In this document: in pieces, positions 17,601 to 24,204 of the stretch
How positions within the stretch are numbered: the first letter of the stretch is position 1
Layout of the letters: each line of letters opens with the position of its first letter
NCBI RefSeq assembly: GCF_007992495.1
Contig: NZ_BKAJ01000139.1
Span: 1 to 39,645 of the forward strand
Length of the DNA: 39,645 bases
Direction: 5' to 3'
Source of the DNA: Reyranella soli
Lineage (GTDB): Bacteria; Pseudomonadota; Alphaproteobacteria; Reyranellales; Reyranellaceae
Translations under genes and position numbers: made by a program
The notes under the pieces: model-generated
What the model saw: the letters and a program-made list of their open reading frames with translations, nothing else
Database searches by the model: none
What the model was told of the DNA's origin: nothing

Positions 17601-17727
17601 GATAGTTGACGTTGGGCAGCGAGGCCACCGGCAGCAGCGGATAGGCCGCCAGCCCGGCCAGCAACACGCCCACCATCAGCATCACCGTTGCGATCGGACG
17701 GGCAATAAAGGGGGCCGAGAGGTTCAT
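14650..17727 (-). CDS. RND efflux permease, HAE1 family (MdtB/MdtC-like)
   Basis: 1025 residues, standard length. It opens NLSAPFIARPIATVMLMVG, with the first helix and LPVASLPNVNYPTLQVT typical of MdtB/C. TM4 carries the proton-relay Asp pair Asp401-Asp402 in GFVVDDAVVVIENT. Twelve hydrophobic helices and two large periplasmic loops are visible, ending QLMTLYTTPVVFLYLDRL. It pumps drugs, bile-salt-like compounds or metabolites out using the proton gradient, in complex with the adaptor upstream (four-base overlap) and an outer-membrane channel not encoded here. Only one permease is present, unlike the paired MdtB and MdtC. Confidence 0.94.
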   Translation of the reverse strand: MNLSAPFIARPIATVMLMVGVLLAGLAAYPLLPVASLPNVNYPTLQVTAQLPGADPQTMASSVATPLELQFGQIPGLVQMTSASALGFTQITLQFDLGRSIDGAATDALSAINAASAQLPTGLPYPPTIRKVNPADTPILVLAVTSDSLPLTVVDAYAENILVQKISQIPGVGIVGIGGQQKPAIRVQLDPQALASRGISLEDARNVIAQANVDMPRGTLNGPRQTYTINTNDQLLDPESYNSLILAYRNGSPVRVRDVGRAIDGPENNLVAGWFNHKRAIILAVQRQPGANVIDTVARVKEMLPVLQASVPASLKVDVISDRTETIRASVSDVQFTLVLTVALVVMVIFLFLRNVWATIIPAITVPLSLIGTFAVLYELGYSLDNLSLMALSIAVGFVVDDAVVVIENTVRHLEQGASPVQAALAGASEIGFTIVSITLSLIAVFIPLFLMGGYVGLLFREFAVAVSVSLVLSLVISLTLTPMMCARLLKPHDRQGAHGRLYRLSERAFDGLLGLYEAGLKVVLRHRLVTLLVMIGTVVLTGWLYVVIPKGFFPQQDTGLILGLSEAAQDISYPAMVQRQQAVIDAVLKDPAVASVGSAIGAGGGTTTLNSGRVFIALKPYGQRDATADQVIRRLQARLAKVEGITLYMQAAQDITVGARLAKTQYQFTLSDSDPGELNHWAALYLEKMKAIPGIIDLTTDQENAGPLLDIAVNREVASSYGILPATVDNTLNDAFGQRIVSTMFTMLNQYHVILEVLPRFQNGPEALSDIYVRSAAGQQVPLKTLTKSDVKVSPLVVNHQGQFPSVTISFNLAPGVAIGDAVAAIQQAGRQLGKPASLATGFQGNAQAFQASLSSTPLLILAALVVIYLILGMLYESAIHPVTILSTLPSAGVGALLMLMAVGFDLSVIALVGIILLIGIVKKNGIMLVDFALQAERQQGLSPEQAIYQACVQRFRPILMTTMAALLGAVPLMLGSGAGSEIRQPLGYAIVGGLVVSQLMTLYTTPVVFLYLDRLRRRPARTA

Positions 17728-18902
17728 GGGATGGGCGTGCGCTGCAGGCTCTGCGCCGCCGCGTCCTGGGCTGCCTTGCCATGCAGAAGCGTGACGCGGC
17801 TGCCTTCCTGCAAGCGATACTGGCCGTCGACCACGACCTGCTCGCCGGCAGAAAGCCCGGCGGTGATCAGCACCTGGCCGCCGCTCACCTGGCCAACCAT
17901 CACCGGACGCAGCGCCACCGTGCCGTCCGGCGCGATGACGTAGACATACGCGCCCTGTTGTCCCTGCTGCACGGCCGAGGCGGCCACGGTCAGGCCGTCG
18001 TGGCGGACTTCCAGCTGCAGCCAGATATTGATCAGCTCGCCCGGCCACAGCCGGTGCGCCGTGTTGGCAAATTCGGCCTTGAGGCGGACCGTGCCGGTCG
18101 TCTGCAGGATCTCGTTGTCGAGCAGGGCGAGGCGGCCGCGATCGAGCTCGATCGTATCATCCTGGCTGTAGGCCAGCACCGAGAGCGGCCCGCGGGCCAT
18201 CTGCTGCTGGATCTGCGGCAGATCGGTCTCGGGCAACGTGAAGATCACCGAGATCGGCTCGATCTGGGTGACGACCACCAGGCCGTTGGCGTCCGTCGGA
18301 TGGATGATGTTGCCGATGTCGATCTGGCGCACGCCGGTGATGCCGTTGATCGGCGAGGTGAGTCGGGTGTAGCCGAGCTGGACCGACGCCGCCTCGATCA
18401 GGGCCTCGTCGGCCTTGATGGCGCTGTTGAGTTGCGCGACCTGCGCCTTCTGGGTGTCGACGAGCTGCTGGCTCGCCCAACCCTTGGCGCCAAGATCGGC
18501 ATAGCGCCCGAGGTTGGCTTCGGCGTTGGCGAGCTGGGCGCGATCGCGATCCCGCATGGCCGTCACCTGGTCGAGCTGTGCCTGGAATGGACGCGGATCG
18601 ATCTCGGCTAGAAGGTCGCCGGCATGCACTGCTTGGCCTTCGGTGAAGGCGATGCGTGTCAGCTGGCCCTGGATCTGGCTGTGCACCACCACCGTGTTGT
18701 AGGCGATCACTGTGCCGACGCCGCGCAGGTAGATCGGCACGTCCCCGCGCGTGACCGTGCCGGCAACGATCGGCACGGCGGGGGCGACCGGCGGAGCTGC
18801 CGGCCCATGCTCGCCGATCCATCGATGCGCCGCGGCAAGACCGCCAACCGCCGCGAGGACGACCGCCAGGCCAATGACAGCCAACTTGTTCGTTCGTCGC
18901 AT
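17724..18902 (-). CDS. RND efflux periplasmic adaptor (MdtA-like membrane fusion protein)
   Basis: 392 residues. An N-terminal membrane anchor (KLAVIGLAVVLAAVGGLAAA) is followed by the lipoyl half-motifs YNTVVVHSQIQGQLTRIAF and TRLTSPINGITGVRQIDIG, a coiled-coil hairpin between them (about 105-170), and beta-barrel and membrane-proximal domains to GSRVTLLHG. Adaptors of this kind bridge the RND trimer to the outer-membrane channel. The ATG follows GGGAGG by eight bases. The gene lies 18 bases after the exported low-complexity protein and overlaps the permease, so all three look co-transcribed. Confidence 0.93.
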   Translation of the reverse strand: MRRTNKLAVIGLAVVLAAVGGLAAAHRWIGEHGPAAPPVAPAVPIVAGTVTRGDVPIYLRGVGTVIAYNTVVVHSQIQGQLTRIAFTEGQAVHAGDLLAEIDPRPFQAQLDQVTAMRDRDRAQLANAEANLGRYADLGAKGWASQQLVDTQKAQVAQLNSAIKADEALIEAASVQLGYTRLTSPINGITGVRQIDIGNIIHPTDANGLVVVTQIEPISVIFTLPETDLPQIQQQMARGPLSVLAYSQDDTIELDRGRLALLDNEILQTTGTVRLKAEFANTAHRLWPGELINIWLQLEVRHDGLTVAASAVQQGQQGAYVYVIAPDGTVALRPVMVGQVSGGQVLITAGLSAGEQVVVDGQYRLQEGSRVTLLHGKAAQDAAAQSLQRTPIP

Positions 18903-18920
18903 CGCCGCGCCTCCCCTCTG

Positions 18921-19571
18921 TCAGCAGCCGCCGGGCGACGTGGCCGCACCCGCGGAAGGAACCGACATGGTTACGCAGGACACTGCCGCCGGCGCCGACA
19001 TCGCCGATGGCGCAGTAGCGGCCGGCGCGACGAAGGCGGGCGCCGCGGCCGGCTCTGCCAAGGGGACGAGGGTGGGCACCGGGTCGGGCAGCGGGCTGAG
19101 GCCACCGCCGCCAAGCTCGACGGAGCCGAGAGGAATCCCCAACCGGCCCACCGTCTGCTGCGACGTCATGGGCATTGGCGCGGACGCCGATGCCGAGGGG
19201 TTCGTCATGGTGCTGGCGGCTGTCGTCGGACAGTTTCCCGCGGCCATCGTCGTCATGCCGCCGCCGTCGAATGTCGTGCCCCCGGTCGTGTCGGCGCCAG
19301 ACGAACCAGCGGTCGGACAGGTGATCGCCATGCTGCCGGGCATTGCGATCGAGGACACGTCCGGGAGCGGGCCGATGCCGGGCGAGGCAAGCTCGGTCGC
19401 TCCCATGGGAATACCGGTTGGGCCAACCGGCGTGCCGGGCCCGAGGCCCAAAGGCGACGTCACGCCGAGCGGCGATGCCAGGGTCGGGCTTTGGCCGGCG
19501 ATCTGCGCCATTGCCGATCCGCAACAGAAGACGACGGACAAGGCGATCGGCAGGACGATGTAGCGATTCAT
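18921..19571 (-). CDS. Exported Pro/Ala/Ser/Gly-rich protein with internal duplication
   Basis: 216 residues. A signal peptide (RYIVLPIALSVVFCCGSAMA|QIA) starts it. The mature chain is low complexity but carries two copies of a motif, VGPTGIPMGATELASPGIGP with LPD and VGRLGIPLGSVELGGGGLSP with LPD. Four Cys outside the leader (ITCPT, GNCPT, VSCVT, GGC at the end) could form disulfides. The start at 19571 is chosen because the frame open to 19658 begins without a leader. I recognise no domain family. Placement 18 bases before the adaptor gene suggests the same operon. Confidence 0.7.
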   Translation of the reverse strand: MNRYIVLPIALSVVFCCGSAMAQIAGQSPTLASPLGVTSPLGLGPGTPVGPTGIPMGATELASPGIGPLPDVSSIAMPGSMAITCPTAGSSGADTTGGTTFDGGGMTTMAAGNCPTTAASTMTNPSASASAPMPMTSQQTVGRLGIPLGSVELGGGGLSPLPDPVPTLVPLAEPAAAPAFVAPAATAPSAMSAPAAVSCVTMSVPSAGAATSPGGC

Positions 19572-19714
19572 GGTGACTGCCCCCGGGCTGATGCGGGCAG
19601 ACACCATGTGGCCCCCGCCCTCCATCACACCCTGAGCCGACGCGCGCGCTGGAGCCATCGCCTATTCGTCTGCGGCGATTAGACTTCCGTATAGTTCACC
19701 TGACCGACGTGCGG

Positions 19715-20215
19715 TCAGGGCGGCGAGGCCAACCTTTCCAACGCCTCACCACTCAGACGGTACGGCAGCCAGTTGCGGATCCACTTGAAGCCCAGGCGCT
19801 CGTAGAAGGCGCGCGCCGGGTTCCAGTCGAGCACGTTGAGGTCGATGCGCTTGTATCCTTTGGCAACGCACTCCTGCGCCAGCGCCTGCATCAGCGCGCG
19901 CGCCACGCCGCCGCGGCGCTCCTCGGGCACCACCCAGATATCCTCGATGAAGATGCCACGCGCGGCGGTCCATACGGAGTAGTTGAAGGTGTAGAGCACG
20001 AAGCCCACGGGCGTGCCGCCGCGCTCGGCGATCAGGGCGGCGAATTGCGGGTCCTTGCCGAAACCGTCGCGCGCCAGCGACTGCGGCGTCGCGGTGACGG
20101 CGTCGGGTTCGTCCTCGTAGCTCGCGAGATCGACCGAGAAGCGATGCAGCAGCTCGACATCATTGACTGTCGCCAGACGGACGGTGACAGCAGCAACGGG
20201 CGACTTGTCGTTCAT
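19715..20215 (-). CDS. GNAT-family N-acetyltransferase
   Basis: 166 residues with the GNAT core: RLATVNDVELLHRF, GFVLYTFNYSVWTA, the strand IFIEDIWVVPEERRGGVARALMQ with the acetyl-CoA pyrophosphate loop RRGGVA, and NPARAFYERLGFKW. The general pattern (IFIEDIWV, LDWNPARAFYE) resembles the diamine/spermidine acetyltransferase subgroup, though the acceptor is not certain. The start overlaps the DUF2783 stop by four bases, making it the third gene of a translationally coupled trio. Confidence 0.9.
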   Translation of the reverse strand: MNDKSPVAAVTVRLATVNDVELLHRFSVDLASYEDEPDAVTATPQSLARDGFGKDPQFAALIAERGGTPVGFVLYTFNYSVWTAARGIFIEDIWVVPEERRGGVARALMQALAQECVAKGYKRIDLNVLDWNPARAFYERLGFKWIRNWLPYRLSGEALERLASPP

Positions 20216-20403
20216 GTCGTGGCGGCCTCCTTCAATGCTTCGCGGATCGCGGCCTCGTCGCCGATGTGGTTGACCAGCAGCAGGATCAGCCGCGCGTCGA
20301 AGTCGCGGCACTGCTCGTCGCTCAGGCCCTTATGGGCATCGATGATGGCGTTGTAGATGTCGTCGGGTCGGGCGAGGTTCAGGGTTCGTCGCAAGGCGGT
20401 CAT
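20212..20403 (-). CDS. DUF2783-family small protein
   Basis: 63 residues: LARPDDIYNAIIDAHKGLSDEQ, then FDARLILLLVNHIGDEAAIREAL. This matches the DUF2783 pattern I recall, a short helical protein found beside FAD-dependent aromatic hydroxylases. AGGAG lies six bases before the ATG. It overlaps both neighbours by four bases (the FAD monooxygenase upstream and the GNAT gene downstream). Function is unknown; a chaperone or accessory role for the hydroxylase is plausible from context only. Confidence 0.82.
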   Translation of the reverse strand: MTALRRTLNLARPDDIYNAIIDAHKGLSDEQCRDFDARLILLLVNHIGDEAAIREALKEAATT

Positions 20404-22001
20404 GCGGGGCTCCTGCCCGTGTTACGTCCTTGGGCACGCTCGACGGCGGCAGTGATGGCAGCGGGGTCCGGGCTGCGCCAGCGCGCCGCGACGTAGCGGT
20501 CGGGACGGATCAGATAGGTCGTGCCAGGACGGGCATCGTAGCGCCGCCAGGCCAGGCCATTGCCGCCGACCGCGATGCCGGTGACGCCGTCCGGCGGCTC
20601 GACCCGGTCCTGGCCGAACGTCAGCAGGTTGAAGTCGCGGCCGAGCCGGTCGATCAGCCAGCCCCCATTTTCGCCTTTTAGGCCGACTGGCGCGTCGAGC
20701 ATCGCCCGCCCCGGCCCCGGGCCGCCGACCCAGTCGCCGTCGCGGTCCGGCGTGTCGAGCGGCGACTCTGGCTGCAGCGTCGGCACCGACAGGCGACCGC
20801 TGTTGATCAAGGCACGGGCGAAGGGGAAGTCGCGCGCCAGGGCGAGCGCGGCGTCGCGAAAGGCGCGCGAAGCCGGGAACTTGGGCGTGATGAAATCGGT
20901 GCTGCGCGTCGAATTGAGGATGTTCTCGCGCGCCGCCGCGCGACGCTCGCTGTCGTAGGAGTCGAGCAGCGCTTCAGGGGCCTTGCCGGTCACGATCAGG
21001 GCGAGCTTCCAGGCGAGGTTGTCGACGTCGGCGATTGCGCCGTTGCCGCCACGCGCGCCGAACGGCGAGACGACATGGGCGGCATCGCCGGCGAAGACCA
21101 CGCGGCCATGCATGAAGCGCTGCATCATGCGGCAGGTGAAGGTGTAGACGCTGGTCCATTCATGCTCCCAGCGCGCCTCGGGGCCGAACATCAGGCGCAG
21201 CCGGCAATCGATGTTCTCGGTCTTCTTCTCCTCCTCGGCATCGGCGTCGTGGCCAAGCTGGAAGTCGACACGCAGCACGTTGTCGGCCTGGCGGTGCAGC
21301 AGCACCGAGTTGGTCGGATGGAAGGGTGGGTAGAACCAGAAGCGCCGCTCCTTGGGCAGCTCATCGAGCAGGCGGATATCGGCAATCAGGAACTGGTCGT
21401 GGAAGACCTCGCCTTCGAACGCCAGGCCCAGCATGTGGCGCACCGGGCTGCGCACGCCGTCGCAGGCGACCAGCCATTCGGCCTCGAGAGTGTAGCGGCC
21501 GTCCGGCGTTTCGACCTCGACCACGACATGATCGTCATGCGGCATGACGCCGACGACCTTGTTGAGGACGCGCATCTCGATCGCAGGCTCGGCGAGGCAG
21601 CGCTCGTATAAGAATTCCTCGACGTAGTACTGCTGCAGATTCACGAAGGCCGGGAACTTATGGCCAGGCTCGGGCTGCAGGTTGAAGCGGTAGACGGCCT
21701 GGTCGCCGAGATAGACCTCGCCCTGCTCCCAGGTGATGCCCTTGTCGACCATGCGTTGGGCAATGCCGAAGCGGTCCCACACTTCGAGGCTGTGCTTGGC
21801 CTGGCAGATCGAGCGGCTGCCGAAGCTCACCGTATCGTCCTCGTCGAGCACGACCGTCGGCACGCCTCGCGCGGCGAGCTCGAGCGCCAAGGTCGGACCC
21901 GCCATGCCGGCGCCGACGATGACCACGGGCCGACGCGCGGCCTTGCCGTCGAGCTCAGGTGGACGGCGATAAGGGTAATGCTGGTAAGTGTAAGAACTCA
22001 T
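20400..22001 (-). CDS. FAD-dependent aromatic hydroxylase-like monooxygenase (MhpA/PheA type)
   Basis: 533 residues of the class A flavoprotein hydroxylases. The ADP-binding loop is VIVGAGMAGPTLALELAARG (Gly30-Gly35), the NADPH-linked DG motif is CDGVRSPVR at 180-188, and the ribose-binding GD motif is VVFAGDAAHVVSPFGARGGN (Gly305-Asp306). A C-terminal thioredoxin-like segment follows. Members hydroxylate phenols such as 3-(3-hydroxyphenyl)propionate with NAD(P)H and oxygen. No ring-cleavage dioxygenase is nearby, so the pathway is unclear. DUF2783 and the MBL-fold gene complete the module. Confidence 0.92.
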   Translation of the reverse strand: MSSYTYQHYPYRRPPELDGKAARRPVVIVGAGMAGPTLALELAARGVPTVVLDEDDTVSFGSRSICQAKHSLEVWDRFGIAQRMVDKGITWEQGEVYLGDQAVYRFNLQPEPGHKFPAFVNLQQYYVEEFLYERCLAEPAIEMRVLNKVVGVMPHDDHVVVEVETPDGRYTLEAEWLVACDGVRSPVRHMLGLAFEGEVFHDQFLIADIRLLDELPKERRFWFYPPFHPTNSVLLHRQADNVLRVDFQLGHDADAEEEKKTENIDCRLRLMFGPEARWEHEWTSVYTFTCRMMQRFMHGRVVFAGDAAHVVSPFGARGGNGAIADVDNLAWKLALIVTGKAPEALLDSYDSERRAAARENILNSTRSTDFITPKFPASRAFRDAALALARDFPFARALINSGRLSVPTLQPESPLDTPDRDGDWVGGPGPGRAMLDAPVGLKGENGGWLIDRLGRDFNLLTFGQDRVEPPDGVTGIAVGGNGLAWRRYDARPGTTYLIRPDRYVAARWRSPDPAAITAAVERAQGRNTGRSPA

Positions 22002-22002
22002 C

Positions 22003-22062
22003 GGAGCGCGGACCTCCAGGTCCGCTCATGAATCATGATGCGGACCTGAAGGTCCGCGCTCC
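22003..22062. repeat. 60-base inverted repeat, REP-like palindromic element
   Basis: Two 23-base arms (22003-22025 and 22040-22062) are reverse complements with one mismatch. Each arm contains its own palindrome, GCGGACCT-nn-AGGTCCGC. The 14-base centre TCATGAATCATGAT is itself nearly symmetric. The element lies between the MBL-fold gene stop and the FAD monooxygenase start, 1 base before the latter ends. I recall similar sequences as dispersed intergenic palindromes in related alphaproteobacteria; no other exact copy was noticed in this window. Confidence 0.85.
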
Positions 22063-22088
22063 GCATGAGCGGCTTGGCGCTCGCATGA

Positions 22089-23042
22089 TCACGCCTTCTC
22101 CAGCGCCGACCACATCTCGATGTCGCGCTCGGCGGTCCAGATGCGCGGGTGGTCGAGGCCCTTGGCCTCATCGTAGGCGCGCGATACGTCGAACGGCATG
22201 CAATGCTCGAAGATCACCCAGTTGCCGTAGCGCGGCTGCAGGGCGACCATCGCCTTGTCGTAGGCCTGCTTCAGCGAATCGCCGGCCTCGGCGCTGCGCG
22301 ATACCGCGTTGTAGAGATCGCCCAGGAAGGCCTGCGTACCGGCGATGCCTTCCTCGACGGCGCCTTCGCCCATCAGCGCGTCGCCGCGGCCCGGCACGAG
22401 GGCGAGCGCCTTGAGGTCGCGCAGCTTCTGCAGGGTCTCGGGCCAGTCCTTGTAATGGGCGTCGCCGGCATAAGGCGTGGCGCCGTATTCGACCAGGTCG
22501 CCGCTGAACAGGGTGCGCTCCTCGGGCAGCCAGACGATGGTGTCGCCCTTGGTGTGGCCGCGGCCGGCATGGATGATGTCGACCTGCAGCTTGCCCAGCC
22601 ACAGCGACATGCGGTCGGCGAAGGTGATGGTGGGCCAGGTCAGGCCGGGGATGGTCTCGGCGGCGTCGAACAGGCGCGGGAAGCGCTGCAGCTCGGACTT
22701 GTAGTCCTGCGCGCCGCGCTCAACGATCATCTCCCGTGTGGCCTCGCTGCAAATAATGTGTTGCGGCGCGAAGCCCGAGGCGCCCAGCACGCGCACCGCA
22801 TGATAATGCGACAGCACCACGTACTTGATCGGCTTGTCGGTGACGGTGCGGATGTACTCGATGACCTTGTGCGCCATCTTGGGGGTCGCCTGCGCATCAA
22901 CCACCAGCACCGCGTCATCGCCGACCACGATGCCGGTGTTGGGATCACCCTCGGCGGTGAAGGCGTAAGCATGCTCCGACAGGCGGCTGAAGGTGATCTT
23001 CTTCTCCGCCATATCCGCCTGCGAGGCGAAGGCCCGGGCCAT
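22089..23042 (-). CDS. Metallo-beta-lactamase-fold hydrolase with a reduced metal site
   Basis: 317 residues of the MBL superfamily. Motif 2, normally HxHxDH, reads SHYHAVRVLG: His79 and His81 remain, but the Asp and second-site His are Val83 and Arg84. His163 (GRGHTKGD) and Asp182 (FSGDLV) are kept. The fifth-motif His is replaced in VPGRGD. One metal site could still form; a dinuclear centre looks impossible. AAGGAG lies eight bases before the start. The same altered motif occurs, as I recall, in a subgroup found near FAD monooxygenases, so it is likely a family trait rather than decay. Substrate unknown. Confidence 0.85.
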   Translation of the reverse strand: MARAFASQADMAEKKITFSRLSEHAYAFTAEGDPNTGIVVGDDAVLVVDAQATPKMAHKVIEYIRTVTDKPIKYVVLSHYHAVRVLGASGFAPQHIICSEATREMIVERGAQDYKSELQRFPRLFDAAETIPGLTWPTITFADRMSLWLGKLQVDIIHAGRGHTKGDTIVWLPEERTLFSGDLVEYGATPYAGDAHYKDWPETLQKLRDLKALALVPGRGDALMGEGAVEEGIAGTQAFLGDLYNAVSRSAEAGDSLKQAYDKAMVALQPRYGNWVIFEHCMPFDVSRAYDEAKGLDHPRIWTAERDIEMWSALEKA

Positions 23043-23090
23043 CGATCTGTCTCCTTGTTCTTTTTCGTCCGACGACGGCCGCAGTATAGC

Positions 23091-24110
23091 TCAGTCCGAG
23101 CCGAACCTGTGATAACGCGCCCGGTCGCCGGTTCGTACGGTGACCTCGAAGGCGTCGTTGTCACGCTCCATGCGCAGGGTGACCGCCGTGCCCGCCGGGC
23201 CGCTGGCCCACAGCTTGCGATAGAAGTCGGCGACATCGTCGAGCACGTCGCCGTTCAGGGCATGCAGGATGTCGCCGCGCTGCAGACCGGCGCGATCGGC
23301 TGGGCCGCCGTCGGAGATGCCGCCGACCATGAGCTGGCCCATGTGCTCGAGTGTGTAGAGGCCGAGCCAGGGACGCGGCGGCGTCGCCAGCCGGCCCTTC
23401 GTCACGAGTTCCTGGAAGATCGGCTTCAGACGATTGATGGGCACGTACATGTTGCCGGGGAAGGCCGGTGCGCCCGGACCCAGCGCCTCCTGCACCAGCA
23501 GCGAGCCGATGCCGAGCAGCGAGCCGTCCTGCCCGATCAGCGCAGAGCCGCCCCACAGCGGATAGGCCGGCACGGTGAAGATGGCGTTGTCCAAAAGGTA
23601 TTCCCAGTAGCCGGCGAACTCTCGGCGGCCGGCAACCTTGACCCTGAGCGTCGCCTTCTCGCCGCCCAGGCCTGCGACGTAGGCCTCGCTGCGCAGCTCC
23701 AACGAATCGGAATCGCCGAACGTCAGGGGCTTGAGCCGGATAGGCTGCTCGGTGCGCACCAGGCCGAAGCCGCTTTCGTAGTCGTAGCCGACGATGTAGG
23801 CGGGCCAGTCATTGCCGTCGACGTCGGTGATGGTGACGGTGTCGGCTTCCATGATCAGGTAGCCGATGGTGACGATAAGGCCGTCCTCGCCGATCAGGGC
23901 GCCGTGGCCCTCGCGCTCGGTGCCCAGCGTCTGGGCCGTGCGGCGGTCCTTGGGGATGGTTGTCCGCAAGCCGACCACGGCGGGCAGCGCTCCGGCTACC
24001 GCCGACGGCAAATTGGAAACACCACCGGGCAGCCGCGCTTCAACGGCCTCCCGGCCGGTCGGAACATGACTACCCGACCCGTTCGCCGAACCGTTCAACC
24101 CTCGGGCCAT
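23091..24110 (-). CDS. HtrA/DegP-like PDZ protein lacking the catalytic triad (pseudoprotease)
   Basis: 339 residues. Residues about 35-215 follow the trypsin-like S1C fold (GHGALIGEDGLIVTIGYLIM, VGYDYESGFGLV, PLWGGSALIGQDGSLLGIG). A PDZ domain at about 245-328 has WLGLYT, GGPADRAGLQRGDILHALNG. In DegP the triad sits in TNNHV, DLAVL and GNSGG; here those positions read Tyr84 (TIGYL), Ser/Gly113-114 (ESGFGL) and Gly187 (LWGGS). The protein should not be a protease and may act as a peptide-binding scaffold or chaperone. No signal peptide is evident. GGAGG lies six bases before the ATG. It diverges from uvrD across 94 bases. Confidence 0.85.
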   Translation of the reverse strand: MARGLNGSANGSGSHVPTGREAVEARLPGGVSNLPSAVAGALPAVVGLRTTIPKDRRTAQTLGTEREGHGALIGEDGLIVTIGYLIMEADTVTITDVDGNDWPAYIVGYDYESGFGLVRTEQPIRLKPLTFGDSDSLELRSEAYVAGLGGEKATLRVKVAGRREFAGYWEYLLDNAIFTVPAYPLWGGSALIGQDGSLLGIGSLLVQEALGPGAPAFPGNMYVPINRLKPIFQELVTKGRLATPPRPWLGLYTLEHMGQLMVGGISDGGPADRAGLQRGDILHALNGDVLDDVADFYRKLWASGPAGTAVTLRMERDNDAFEVTVRTGDRARYHRFGSD

Positions 24111-24204
24111 CGGCAACCTCCACTTCCGGCGCGCACGGCACCGGCACATTCCCCCCGGACGTCAAAGATAGGCGTCTGCGCCGGCGATTGCTATATGACC
24201 GTGC

